Assembly: GCA_013043295.1 (NCBI GenBank)
Contig: JABDOO010000131.1
Coordinates: 1 to 11,594 of the forward strand
Length of the DNA: 11,594 nt
Direction of reading: 5' to 3'
From: Candidatus Nitrosopumilus sp.
GTDB lineage: Archaea; Thermoproteota; Nitrososphaeria; Nitrososphaerales; Nitrosopumilaceae
Shown: positions 1 through 7,387 of the stretch, one piece after another
How the letters are laid out: every line of letters starts with the position of its first letter
How positions within the stretch are numbered: position 1 is the first letter of the stretch
Notes under the pieces: model-generated
What the model saw: only the letters and a program-made list of their open reading frames with translations
Told to the model about the DNA's origin: nothing
Database searches by the model: none
Program-made: the position numbers and the translations under genes

Positions 1-2047
1 TAACTTTATCAATATTTTCTAAACCAAGAATATCTTTGTGTATTCCAGGTCTAGTATTTGATTTGTAAAAGTGATTTTCAAGAGTTTTTAATAAAATATC
101 ATTAATCAGTGTAGATTTTCCAGAACCGGAAACACCAGTTACAGAAACAAATAACCCTAAAGGAATTTCAACATCGATATCTTTTAAGTTATTTTCAGAG
201 GCTTTCTTTATTAATAATGAACCAGAAGGATTTCGAATTTTATCAACAAGATTTATCAAAGAATTATCTTTCAAATATTTTCCAGTAACAGATTTTGTAT
301 CTTTAAGAATCTGATTTACTGTTCCCTCAAAGACGACATTTCCACCATGAACGCCAGCTCCTGGACCCAAATCCACCATCCAATCTGAATTTCGTATAAC
401 TTCTTCGTCATGCTCCACAACTATGACTGTATTTCCCAGATTTCGTAGCTTATTTAGCGTTTTAATTAGTCGGGTATTATCTCTTTGATGTAATCCAATT
501 GTTGGTTCATCAAGGACATACAAAACTCCAGTTAAATTAGAACCAATTTGAGTAGCTAATCTAATGCGTTGTGATTCACCACCAGACAATGTGGAACTCA
601 GTCTGTTTAACGTCAAATAATTTAATCCTACATTCATTAAAAATTCTAAACGCTCTCTAATTTCTTTTAAAATATCTCTTGCAATATATTGTTCATTTTC
701 AGTTAGATGTAAAGAAGAAAAGAAATCGTAACAGTGATCAATTGACATATCACATACATCCATTATTCCTTTTTCATTAATTTTTACAGCAAGAGATTCT
801 GGTTTTAATTTTTTTCCACTACATGTATTGCAAGGCGTATCCCGCATGAATTGTTTAAGCCACTCACGTTTAGATTCTGAATCAGTTTCCATAAATGTTC
901 GTTGAAGGTTTGATAAAACACCTTCAAACGTATTGGTAGATTGCCATGAGGAGTCTCCAGATTTTGAACGATATGTAAAATCAATTAAATCATCTGTTCC
1001 ATGTAAAATTATTTTAAGATGCTTGGGTTTTATTTTATCAAAAGGAGTCATTAGATCAAAACCAAATTTTTTACCAACAGCCCTTAATGCTTGACGTCTA
1101 AATGCAGAAAATCTTCCACTCCATGGAACAATTGCACCATCCAAAATAGATTTTGTTTTATCTGGTACCACCAAATCAGCATCAAACTCCATCTTCACAC
1201 CCAATCCATTACATGTTTTGCACATACCAAAAGGAGAATTAAACGAAAAAGAACGGGGTTCCAATTCACCAACAGTTAATCCGCAATACGGACATGCATT
1301 ATTTTGTGAGAAAATTTTTTCTGATTTTTCAGTTGCAACCATTACATCACCTTTTGAGGCTTTGATTGCAGTTTGTATAGCCTCAAAAAGTCGTGAGCGT
1401 TCTGATTTTTCAGTTGTGATTCTATCGACTACAATCTCGATATTATGCCATTTTTGCCTATCTAGTGGAGGGATTTCTTCATCTAGGCTCAGAATTTCAC
1501 CATTTAGCCTTATTCGAGAATATCCATCTTTCTTAATTTGTTCAAATAATTTTTCATATGTACCTTTTTTTCTCTGTACAATTGGAGCTAAAATTAAAAT
1601 CTTCTTTCCTGAAAAATCCTTTAGAACTGAATCACATATTCTTTCAATTGATTGAGTAGATACCTTACGTCCACAATTTGTACAATATGGAATACCAATT
1701 CGTGCAAATAATAATCTCATGTAATCATAGATTTCAGTTGTAGTTCCAACAGTAGAACGTGGATTTTTACTCGTAGTTTTTTGTTGTATAGAAATTGCAG
1801 GAGACAAGCCTTCAATAGAATCAACATCAGGTTTATCCATCATCTCTAAAAATTGGCGAGCATATGCAGAAAGAGATTCAACATATCTTCGTTGGCCTTC
1901 TGCATAGATTGTGTCAAACGCTAATGTAGATTTTCCAGATCCAGATAATCCACTAATTACAATTAGTTTGTTTTTAGGGATATCAATATCAATATTTTTT
2001 AAATTGTGATGTCGTGCACCACGAATTTTTAATTTATTTTCGCTCAT
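1..2047 (-). CDS. uvrA: UvrA, excinuclease ABC subunit A (3' end outside window)
   Basis: Damage-sensing ATPase of nucleotide excision repair; it loads UvrB onto damaged DNA. About 682 residues are present from the ATG at 2047, and the C-terminal part (family total about 940) lies beyond base 1. Visible in translation: first Walker A GLSGSGKS at residues 33-40; a first zinc module with CPYC near 253 and CKTC near 277; a second CNTC motif near 405; the ABC signature LSGGESQRIRLA near 486; Walker B LYVLDEPTIGLH just after it; and the second Walker A GVSGSGKS near 640. These positions agree well with bacterial UvrA, so nothing is missing internally. The start overlaps the end of uvrB by 14 bases, which suggests co-transcription and coupled translation. 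UvrA is not universal in archaea and is thought to have come from bacteria. Identification is secure. Confidence 0.97.
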   Translation of the reverse strand, partial: MSENKLKIRGARHHNLKNIDIDIPKNKLIVISGLSGSGKSTLAFDTIYAEGQRRYVESLSAYARQFLEMMDKPDVDSIEGLSPAISIQQKTTSKNPRSTVGTTTEIYDYMRLLFARIGIPYCTNCGRKVSTQSIERICDSVLKDFSGKKILILAPIVQRKKGTYEKLFEQIKKDGYSRIRLNGEILSLDEEIPPLDRQKWHNIEIVVDRITTEKSERSRLFEAIQTAIKASKGDVMVATEKSEKIFSQNNACPYCGLTVGELEPRSFSFNSPFGMCKTCNGLGVKMEFDADLVVPDKTKSILDGAIVPWSGRFSAFRRQALRAVGKKFGFDLMTPFDKIKPKHLKIILHGTDDLIDFTYRSKSGDSSWQSTNTFEGVLSNLQRTFMETDSESKREWLKQFMRDTPCNTCSGKKLKPESLAVKINEKGIMDVCDMSIDHCYDFFSSLHLTENEQYIARDILKEIRERLEFLMNVGLNYLTLNRLSSTLSGGESQRIRLATQIGSNLTGVLYVLDEPTIGLHQRDNTRLIKTLNKLRNLGNTVIVVEHDEEVIRNSDWMVDLGPGAGVHGGNVVFEGTVNQILKDTKSVTGKYLKDNSLINLVDKIRNPSGSLLIKKASENNLKDIDVEIPLGLFVSVTGVSGSGKSTLINDILLKTLENHFYKSNTRPGIHKDILGLENIDKV

Positions 2048-3995
2048 TTTTAAATTCAATCTCTTTTTCTATTCTTTTTATTCTATCTCTACACTCTATG
2101 GCTCGTTCAAAATCTAGATCTTCAGAATATTTTTTCATTTGTGCATCTAAATCAATTATTTCAGTAGCTAGATCATGTGTGGATTTTAATTTAGAATCAT
2201 CTAAAGCAATTTCTTGTTCTGGGACTGATTTGATAATAGTTTTAGGAATAATGTTATTGTCACGATTATATTGTATCTGTTTTTCTCTTCTACGCTTAGT
2301 TTCATTCATGGCATTTTTCATTGATTGAGTGGTATGGTCTGCATACATAATGACAGTTCCATTGGCATTTCTTGCTGCACGACCACACGTTTGAATTAAA
2401 CTGGTAAAATTTCTCAAAAATCCTTCTTTATCTGCATCCAAAATTGCAACCAGCGAAACCTCAGGAATATCAAGTCCCTCCCTCAAAAGATTTATCCCTA
2501 CAAGAACATCAAACTCCCCTAAACGTAATTGTCTAATTATCTCAGTCCTTTGTAATCCCTCTATTTCTGAATGCATGTATCTTACTCGAACATCCTTTTT
2601 TGAAAGATATTCAGCCAAATCTTCAGCCATTCTTTTAGTTAGAGTTGTGACTAAAACACGCTCAGAATTTGCAGATCTTTTGTTAATCTCTTTGATTAAA
2701 TCATCCATTTGGTTTTTTGTAGGTCTAATCTCAACCTGTGGGTCTAGCAATCCAGTTGGCCTGACTAGTTGTTCAGCAATTTGGGATGAAATTTTTTTCT
2801 CATACTCTGAAGGAGTAGCAGATACAAAAATTGTGTTTTCTAGATATTCTTCAAATTCTTCAAATTTTAAAGGGCGATTATCAAATGCACTTGGAAGTCT
2901 AAATCCATATGTAATTAATTCATTTTTTCTTGAATGATCACCTTTGTACATACCATGAAGTTGTGGCAGTGTAACATGTGATTCATCTATTACCAAGAGA
3001 TAGTCATCACCAAAGAAATCCATCAAACAGAATGCTTTTTCTCCAGCTTTTCGACCATCAAAGTGTCTAGAATAGTTTTCGATACCAGAACAATATCCTA
3101 ATTCCTCAATCATTTCTAAATCATATTTTGTGCGCATCTCAAGTCTTTGTTTTTCTAATTCATTTAATTCAGGTAATCTTGATTCTAATTCTTCTCTGAT
3201 TGATTTAACGGCTTTTTCTCTAACATCTTTAGCAATAAGATAGTGCTTGGCAGGAAATATTTTCATCTGGGAGACTTTCTTTTTTTCCTTAAGTGATACA
3301 TGATCTAAAATAGTAATTTTTTCTACGTCATCTCCAAACATAGAAATTCTTACTAAATCCTCAGAATATGCAGGAGTAATATCAATTGTATCACCCTTTA
3401 CTCTAAAATTTCCTGGTGCAATTTCAGTATCATTTCTTTGATAACGAGCATCTACAAATTTTCGAATAATCTCATTTCGTTTTATTTCTTCATCCTTCTT
3501 AATAGTAATAGCTAAATCCTCCCAATCTCTTGGATTTCCTAGCGAGTAGATACAGGAGACAGTAGATACTATAATTGTGGGTTCCCCAGATAGTAGCATT
3601 GCAGTAGCTTCTAATCTCAATTTTTCTATTTTTTCATTAATCTGCGTATCTTTTTCTATGTAAGTATCTGTTTGTGGCAGATAACTTTCTGGCTGATAAT
3701 AGTCATAGTACGATACAAAATAACCAACATTGTTTTTTGGGAAAAATTGTTTTAGTTCTGAATATAGTTGGGCAGCAAGAGTTTTGTTATGGGAAATTAC
3801 TAGAGTGTTCTTTCCTGTTCTAGCAATTACATTTGCCACTGAAAATGTTTTGCCACTTCCAGTAACTCCAAGTAAAGTTTGAACAGTGCCTTTTTTCACA
3901 CCTTTGACTAGTGCATCAATAGCTTGTGGCTGATCACCTGTAGGAGTGTATTCAGAGGCCAATTCAAATTTTGATATTTGCTCCAACAGATACAA
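2034..3995 (-). CDS. uvrB: UvrB, excinuclease ABC subunit B (DNA helicase)
   Basis: UvrB receives damaged DNA from UvrA, verifies the lesion and recruits the UvrC nuclease. The protein is 653 residues, close to the family's usual 660-670. Seen: Walker A GVTGSGKT at 43-50; the tyrosine-rich beta-hairpin that inserts between strands (about 92-112); helicase motif II DESH at 337-340; FVSATPSEYE near 390; motifs V/VI with GINLLREGLDIPE and QTCGRAARN (500-543); and a C-terminal UVR domain (about 613-647) that would contact UvrC and UvrA. The start is not an ATG: the open frame reaches back to a TGA near 4028 with no ATG, so TTG at 3995 or TTG at 3986 must be used. A TATA-like box at 4011-4018 lies about 28 bases before the second TTG, slightly favouring 3986. 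uvrA follows with a 14-base overlap; uvrC is not in the window. Confidence 0.97.
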   Translation of the reverse strand: MYLLEQISKFELASEYTPTGDQPQAIDALVKGVKKGTVQTLLGVTGSGKTFSVANVIARTGKNTLVISHNKTLAAQLYSELKQFFPKNNVGYFVSYYDYYQPESYLPQTDTYIEKDTQINEKIEKLRLEATAMLLSGEPTIIVSTVSCIYSLGNPRDWEDLAITIKKDEEIKRNEIIRKFVDARYQRNDTEIAPGNFRVKGDTIDITPAYSEDLVRISMFGDDVEKITILDHVSLKEKKKVSQMKIFPAKHYLIAKDVREKAVKSIREELESRLPELNELEKQRLEMRTKYDLEMIEELGYCSGIENYSRHFDGRKAGEKAFCLMDFFGDDYLLVIDESHVTLPQLHGMYKGDHSRKNELITYGFRLPSAFDNRPLKFEEFEEYLENTIFVSATPSEYEKKISSQIAEQLVRPTGLLDPQVEIRPTKNQMDDLIKEINKRSANSERVLVTTLTKRMAEDLAEYLSKKDVRVRYMHSEIEGLQRTEIIRQLRLGEFDVLVGINLLREGLDIPEVSLVAILDADKEGFLRNFTSLIQTCGRAARNANGTVIMYADHTTQSMKNAMNETKRRREKQIQYNRDNNIIPKTIIKSVPEQEIALDDSKLKSTHDLATEIIDLDAQMKKYSEDLDFERAIECRDRIKRIEKEIEFKNERK

Positions 3996-4010
3996 TAATT
4001 GAAAACTGAA

Positions 4011-4018
4011 CTTATAGC
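4011..4018 (-). promoter_or_regulatory. Possible TATA box of uvrBA
   Basis: On the minus strand this reads roughly GCTATAAG. Its centre is about 28 bases before the TTG at 3986 and about 19 before the TTG at 3995. Archaeal TATA boxes sit about 26-27 bases before the transcription start, so a leaderless mRNA starting at 3986 would fit. Another AT-rich stretch at 4025-4035 is a competing candidate. Confidence 0.35.
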
Positions 4019-4119
4019 TAACGTTTCATAATTAAGAACTCAGAGTCAACAAATTCCTAAATTTGGGAAATTATAAGTGATTTTAAATTCAAAGAAGAAA
4101 TCTTACAAGTGTGCAAGTA

Positions 4120-4329
4120 ATGAGCCGTGACCTCAAAAAAGAACTCAAGGAAACTGAGCAGGAAGTCAGAATTGAATTGAAACTTAAAGGAACAGAGATT
4201 CCCGAAGAGGATGTAAGTAAAGAACTCAAAGAGACACAGCAGGAAGTCATGATGGACTTAACTATTAAAACCAACGATTTTCTTAAAAAATTTAGAGAAC
4301 AAAAAGGGAAAAACGTTTTCGGAATTTAG
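4120..4329 (+). CDS. Small charged protein with a tandem internal repeat
   Basis: No family is recognised. From the ATG at 4120 the product has 69 residues; an in-frame GTG at 4111 would add three. It is rich in Glu and Lys, has no cysteine or membrane segment, and is probably helical. It contains an internal duplication: ELKETEQEVRIELKLK is followed 27 residues later by ELKETQQEVMMDLTIK. The repeat is also clear in the DNA (4141 and 4222 onward, about 23 of 27 bases identical over the first nine codons), so the duplication looks real rather than low-complexity chance. A TATA-like TTTTAAA at 4081-4087 lies about 27 bases before the GTG, and TTATAA at 4071-4076 would give a short leader, so the start is uncertain. 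It diverges from uvrB and converges with the flavoprotein gene. Function unknown; the coding call rests on the repeat and codon pattern. Confidence 0.65.
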   Translation: MSRDLKKELKETEQEVRIELKLKGTEIPEEDVSKELKETQQEVMMDLTIKTNDFLKKFREQKGKNVFGI

Positions 4330-4330
4330 A

Positions 4331-4346
4331 ATATTTTTTAAAAATA
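4331..4346. terminator. Bidirectional T-tract terminator between convergent genes
   Basis: Six T followed by five A form a near-palindromic stretch in the 24-base gap between two convergent genes. Each strand therefore carries a T-run just after a stop codon. Oligo-T tracts suffice for intrinsic termination in archaea, so one element could serve both genes. Confidence 0.5.
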
Positions 4347-4353
4347 CACAAAA

Positions 4354-4986
4354 CTACCATTTAGGCTCATCAATCATTTTAAGACCATTATCAGTTATTT
4401 CAAAACCCATTATCTTCAAGGTTTCATGGGCAGAAGAAGAATTTCTCTGAAAAATTTTTTCTGCCAATTCCAATCTATCTTCAGGGCTCATATGCTGACC
4501 AATTTTGTATTTGCCATGTAATGATTCGGGGGTAATCTTGATCACAGTAACTGCATCCAATACTCTCATATCAGATTTAATTGGATCATAGAATCCTTCA
4601 GGTTGATATTTTTCCATCAAACCATTTAGTGCAAGTGTTTTTTCTACTCTATCAGTCACAAAGGTACCAATCCCTTTGATTACAACGCTGATGTATAATG
4701 TATCAGCAAGTGATGCATTATGTGGATCTTCAAAATATGACGGTAAAAATTCTAATTCTCTATCAGCTTCAAATCCTACTTTATTATTTCTAGAAATATT
4801 ATCTAGTTTCTCACCCTTTACATGTGAATGCATGTATACTGCATCATTTAGAAATACAAAATTCATTGGAATAATTTGTGGAAATCCATTTTCATCGATG
4901 CTGGCAACACGGCCAACATGTTCTTCATTTAGAAATTCTTTGGCCTTCTCATATGATCTAATTTGAAGAATTCCAGTTAACTGCAT
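4354..4986 (-). CDS. Pyridoxamine 5'-phosphate oxidase-like split-barrel flavin-binding protein
   Basis: The product has 210 residues. The N-terminal 110 or so match the PNPOx-like split beta-barrel of flavin-nucleotide-binding proteins: GRVASIDENGFPQIIPMNF (25-43), then YMHSHVKGEKLDNI (51-64), the region that binds the flavin phosphate in this fold, and KVGFEAD (69-75). A helical stretch and a C-terminal tail with AHETLKIMGFEI (186-197) follow. The family covers FMN-, F420- and haem-binding oxidoreductases, so substrate and cofactor cannot be fixed from sequence; this is not necessarily the vitamin B6 enzyme. The ATG at 4986 is supported by a TATA-like box centred about 26 bases upstream, implying a leaderless transcript. 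No neighbouring gene points to a pathway. It is soluble and probably cytoplasmic. Confidence 0.85.
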   Translation of the reverse strand: MQLTGILQIRSYEKAKEFLNEEHVGRVASIDENGFPQIIPMNFVFLNDAVYMHSHVKGEKLDNISRNNKVGFEADRELEFLPSYFEDPHNASLADTLYISVVIKGIGTFVTDRVEKTLALNGLMEKYQPEGFYDPIKSDMRVLDAVTVIKITPESLHGKYKIGQHMSPEDRLELAEKIFQRNSSSAHETLKIMGFEITDNGLKMIDEPKW

Positions 4987-5005
4987 AGAGTATTTCAGAA
5001 AAATA

Positions 5006-5015
5006 ATATTATAAA
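5006..5015 (-). promoter_or_regulatory. TATA box of the split-barrel flavoprotein gene
   Basis: The minus strand reads TTTATAATAT, centred about 25 bases before the ATG at 4986. This spacing is that expected between an archaeal TATA box and a transcription start lying at the start codon. Confidence 0.55.
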
Positions 5016-5062
5016 TCCTGAGTATAGAAATACCTAAAATATTGTATTAATTAAAAATCATC

Positions 5063-5281
5063 ATGGATGACCCTTATCTTAATGAATTGAGAAATGATTT
5101 TAATGCTTATTCAAATCAATTAAAAAAACTAAAGAAAAAATTACTAAAAACAAAATCTCCTGAATCTCAAGCAAAAATTATCAAGCAGATTGATTCCATT
5201 GCAAATAAGATGGAAAATAATCAGAAACAATCAGTAAAAGTGACAAAATCCAGAATAAAGGAATTAAAAGCAAAGAGATAG
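5063..5281 (+). CDS. Small lysine-rich coiled-coil protein
   Basis: The 72-residue product has no recognised family. It begins with an acidic patch (MDDPYLNELRNDF) and continues with long charged, strongly lysine-rich helices with leucine/isoleucine spacing typical of a coiled coil (residues 8-40, then 42-70). It has no cysteines, signal peptide or membrane segment. Such composition would suit nucleic-acid binding or protein-protein contact, but that is inference. An AT-rich TATA-like stretch at 5035-5043 lies about 24 bases before the ATG, suggesting a leaderless transcript of its own. It diverges from the flavoprotein gene and its stop lies one base from the end of a possible microprotein gene on the other strand. 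Confidence 0.7.
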   Translation: MDDPYLNELRNDFNAYSNQLKKLKKKLLKTKSPESQAKIIKQIDSIANKMENNQKQSVKVTKSRIKELKAKR

Positions 5282-5282
5282 C

Positions 5283-5375
5283 TTATTCTTCTTCATCTAA
5301 TTCTTTTGCCATTGCCTTAATTTCTAAAATTCTACATTCTAATTCATTGCATTCAGTTTTGAAATCTGTGCCCAT
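5283..5375 (-). CDS. Possible 30-residue microprotein
   Basis: Reading the minus strand from the ATG at 5375 gives MGTDFKTECNEL, continuing through CRILEIKAMAKEL to an acidic end (DEEE) and a TAA at 5285-5283. An in-frame TGA lies just upstream (5381-5379), so the start is fixed. The product would be an amphipathic helix with two cysteines five residues apart. The frame fills exactly the space after the stop of the 5063-5281 gene, and codon use resembles its neighbours. No clear promoter was found; a T-rich stretch at 5390-5400 is weak. No homology is recognised, and a frame this short can arise by chance. Confidence 0.4.
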   Translation of the reverse strand: MGTDFKTECNELECRILEIKAMAKELDEEE

Positions 5376-5489
5376 ACATCATATTTTCAAAAATAATCAA
5401 AAGCAGATAACTTTCTTAAATTTGACTTATTTCATCCTATTTCTTCATTAATGTAAATTGCTAAATTTAGGATTATTTCAACTCAATAA

Positions 5490-5903
5490 ATGGAAGAGAT
5501 TGATGAAGAAAGAGAGGAAGCAACAAAGATTACACTTGATCTTCTAGAAGAATGGGGTTCTGATTCTAAATTCATCTGGTTTAGAGAATTGCATAGAATT
5601 ACAGATATTGACAAAGGTTTACTTCGAAATATTCTCAATGAATTAAAAAAATCAAAAGAAGTTAAAGAGATGCACGGTACAAACAATAGAATATTTTTTT
5701 GCCTAAAAAAATATTATATCAAATGCAGAGATGTGGAATTTAGATTCAAAGGAAAACAAATTATGCTAAAAGACGGGAGCAAAACAAAAATCATTCAAGG
5801 ATCTACAAATGCTACAGAACGAACTAGAAAGAGATTGGAAAAACAAAAGAACAAACGTAGAGCAAAATCATTTACGAAAAAGAAAAGACCTCATAAATCA
5901 TAA
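5490..5903 (+). CDS. Putative winged-helix protein with a basic C-terminal tail
   Basis: The product has 137 residues and no named family is recognised. Residues about 11-75 have the pattern of a small winged-helix domain: a first helix (ATKITLDLLEEWG), a second with FRELHRITD, a probable recognition helix (DKGLLRNILNELKKSKEV) and a beta wing (KEMHGTNNRIFFCLK). Residues 76-103 look beta-rich. From 108 to the end the chain is extremely basic, with TERTRKRLEKQKNKRRAK and KKKRPHK, a likely disordered nucleic-acid-binding tail. A role in DNA or RNA binding is inferred, not shown; a ribosome- or chromatin-associated role is possible. The start at 5490 is the first ATG. The end overlaps the convergent acidic-protein gene by six bases. 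Confidence 0.75.
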   Translation: MEEIDEEREEATKITLDLLEEWGSDSKFIWFRELHRITDIDKGLLRNILNELKKSKEVKEMHGTNNRIFFCLKKYYIKCRDVEFRFKGKQIMLKDGSKTKIIQGSTNATERTRKRLEKQKNKRRAKSFTKKKRPHKS

Positions 5904-6131
5904 AGAATCTTCAGTTTGCCGTCTAGTAAAATTAGATTCTGCTCGCTTTAGTTTTGCAGATTCAGCAACATCTTCAGTCATATCATACAAATTATGCAAT
6001 TCCATATCAGGGGTCAATTCATCTTCCTTTTCATCCTCTAAATCTAGTTCAAGATTGGCCAAAATTTCCACATTTTCTTCTAAGATATCAAGGCATTTTT
6101 TTACTGATTCAGGAAGATCTTCATCCATCAT
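5898..6131 (-). CDS. Small acidic protein
   Basis: The 77-residue product has no recognised family. It is strongly acidic, with ENVEILANLELDLEDEKEDEL in the middle (residues about 19-39), and is probably helical; the C-terminus (KLKRAESNFTRRQTED) is more basic. Two adjacent ATG codons at the start make either possible. The minus-strand sequence upstream contains CTATAACATATAG, a near-palindrome at about 6164-6176 that could hold the TATA box with a short leader. It converges with the very basic protein at 5490-5903, sharing six bases at the 3' ends. A minus-strand frame with this charge bias and codon pattern is more convincing than the overlapping plus-strand frame, so it is called as the coding strand. 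Confidence 0.65.
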   Translation of the reverse strand: MMDEDLPESVKKCLDILEENVEILANLELDLEDEKEDELTPDMELHNLYDMTEDVAESAKLKRAESNFTRRQTEDSL

Positions 6132-6187
6132 AATTTCTTAGAGATAGTAAACTAAATGATTTGCTATATGTTATAGAAAAGAACACC

Positions 6188-7294
6188 CTATTGTTTTGCT
6201 CTAGCACGTAATGCAGGCATTACATGGCTTGCAAACTTGTCAATAGAACCAAAGTAATTCTTACCCCAGAATCTAATAACAAAGTGGTTAACACCAGCAT
6301 CCATGAATCTCTCAAACACAGGAATCATATCTTCAGGAGTACCAACTGCAGTTGAAGAACGTGCAACACCATCAGGGATTTTAGTTGCAGCTTCTCTCAT
6401 CTTTACAATCCAACTTTGATCAGACATGGAATATTCTGTAAAGTATTTTACAAAATCAAATCCTTCAATTTCTTTTAATCCGTGAACTCTCAAAATCTCA
6501 GGCTTGAATAAACTCACCTTAACTGCCTCTTTCATTTTAGCCCATGAGGCTTCTGCATCATCAGAAAAATAAACATCAATATCCAAAGCCATTTGGAAAT
6601 TATCTTTTTCTTCTTGTGTTCTGTTATTTTTATCCATAGAAGCTTCAATTTGCTTTCTATGATCTTCAAATAATTCTGGAGTATAACCAATTGGTAACCA
6701 TCCATCCCCGAGTTTACCAGTTAATGCAAGTGTACGTTTACCACCTGAAGCCATGTAAGTTGGAGGGCGTGGTTTTCTAATTGGAGGGGCTTGTAAACAT
6801 GCGCCTTCAAGTTGATAGTATTTTCCTTTATAATTTACAGTATTATCAGGTGTTGATTCATACAAAGTATGAATAGTTTCAATTTGTTCTTCCCATTTTG
6901 AAACGGGTTTTTCAAATGGAATACAAAATTCTTTTAGATTCTGTGCTTCGCCTGCTCCAATACCTAAGATTGCCCTACCTTTTGAAACTCTATCAAGAGT
7001 AATTGCTGCTAGTGCAATGTTTGAAGGGTGTCTTCTAATTGCATCAGTAACACAAGTTCCTAATTCAACATTGTTTGTAACAGCTGCAATTGCAGATAGC
7101 ATTACCCAAGGGTCTAAAACAGTAGCATTTTTCCACTGGGGCACATTTGTGTGATCCATATAGAATATTGAATCATATCCAGTTTTATCAGCAAGAATAC
7201 ATGCAGTTAAAATTTGATCTTCAGTATAACCAGCTCTTGCAACATTTAGTCCATTTTGAATACCAAATTTGAGTTGTTTTGAAGCCAAGTACAA
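6188..7294 (-). CDS. LLM-class (luciferase-like) oxidoreductase, probably F420-dependent
   Basis: The 368-residue product is a bacterial-luciferase-fold TIM barrel. Seen: the first strand LKFGIQNG (8-15); YDSIFYMDHTNVPQW (40-54), where the family carries cofactor-contacting residues; VELGTCVTDAIRRHPSNIALAAITLDRVSKGR (76-107), a conserved block; GIGAGEAQN (111-119), the typical phosphate/cofactor loop; and PPTYMASGGKRTLALTGKLGDGWLP (177-201). It resembles F420-dependent methylenetetrahydromethanopterin reductase (Mer) and F420-dependent glucose-6-phosphate dehydrogenase. Homologues in ammonia-oxidising archaea are often named Mer, but these organisms are not methanogens and the substrate is unproven. 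A TAA lies immediately upstream of TTG 7294, so the start is TTG at 7294 or TTG at 7288. It follows the alcohol dehydrogenase gene on the same strand but is separated by T-tracts and has its own TATA-like box. Confidence 0.88.
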   Translation of the reverse strand: MYLASKQLKFGIQNGLNVARAGYTEDQILTACILADKTGYDSIFYMDHTNVPQWKNATVLDPWVMLSAIAAVTNNVELGTCVTDAIRRHPSNIALAAITLDRVSKGRAILGIGAGEAQNLKEFCIPFEKPVSKWEEQIETIHTLYESTPDNTVNYKGKYYQLEGACLQAPPIRKPRPPTYMASGGKRTLALTGKLGDGWLPIGYTPELFEDHRKQIEASMDKNNRTQEEKDNFQMALDIDVYFSDDAEASWAKMKEAVKVSLFKPEILRVHGLKEIEGFDFVKYFTEYSMSDQSWIVKMREAATKIPDGVARSSTAVGTPEDMIPVFERFMDAGVNHFVIRFWGKNYFGSIDKFASHVMPALRARAKQ

Positions 7295-7312
7295 TTACCT
7301 TAGAGTATTAGA

Positions 7313-7321
7313 ATAAAAAGT
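7313..7321 (-). promoter_or_regulatory. TATA box of the F420-type oxidoreductase gene
   Basis: The minus strand reads CTTTTTATT. Its centre lies about 23 bases before TTG 7294 and 29 before TTG 7288, so it fits leaderless transcription from either. It follows the T-tracts that end the upstream gene, supporting a separate transcript. Confidence 0.45.
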
Positions 7322-7356
7322 TTCATCAAGCTGCCAATTTCGCAGTTTATCAATAA

Positions 7357-7387
7357 AATAGAAAAAAAGTAAAAAATATTGAATTTT
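7357..7387 (-). terminator. T-tract terminator after the alcohol dehydrogenase gene
   Basis: On the minus strand, directly after the stop codon, there are several T-runs, including seven T at 7368-7362 and six at 7376-7371. No stem-loop is obvious, which is usual for archaeal oligo-T termination. Confidence 0.55.

Noticed and set aside
1218..1655. 145-codon plus-strand open frame inside uvrA
   Set aside because: It is antisense to well-conserved UvrA zinc-module sequence, has no recognisable domain, and its Ser/Phe/Ile-rich composition is typical of the complement of an AT-rich gene. The same holds for the frame at 1091-1279.
2014..2937. Plus-strand frames at 2014-2328 and 2575-2937
   Set aside because: Both are antisense to conserved UvrB motifs and show the shadow composition expected there.
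4089..4274. 61-codon minus-strand frame opposite the repeat protein
   Set aside because: Its Ser/Leu-rich repeats are simply the complement of the Glu/Lys repeat; the plus strand has the promoter-like sequence and the more plausible product.
5809..6141. 110-codon plus-strand frame overlapping two genes
   Set aside because: It runs through the basic tail of the 5490-5903 gene in a different frame and is then antisense to the acidic gene. The minus-strand reading has a more protein-like, consistent composition.
6164..6176. Near-palindrome CTATATGTTATAG as an operator
   Set aside because: In DNA this AT-rich, a short imperfect palindrome is expected by chance, and it overlaps a plausible TATA box. 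No second copy was found beside another gene.
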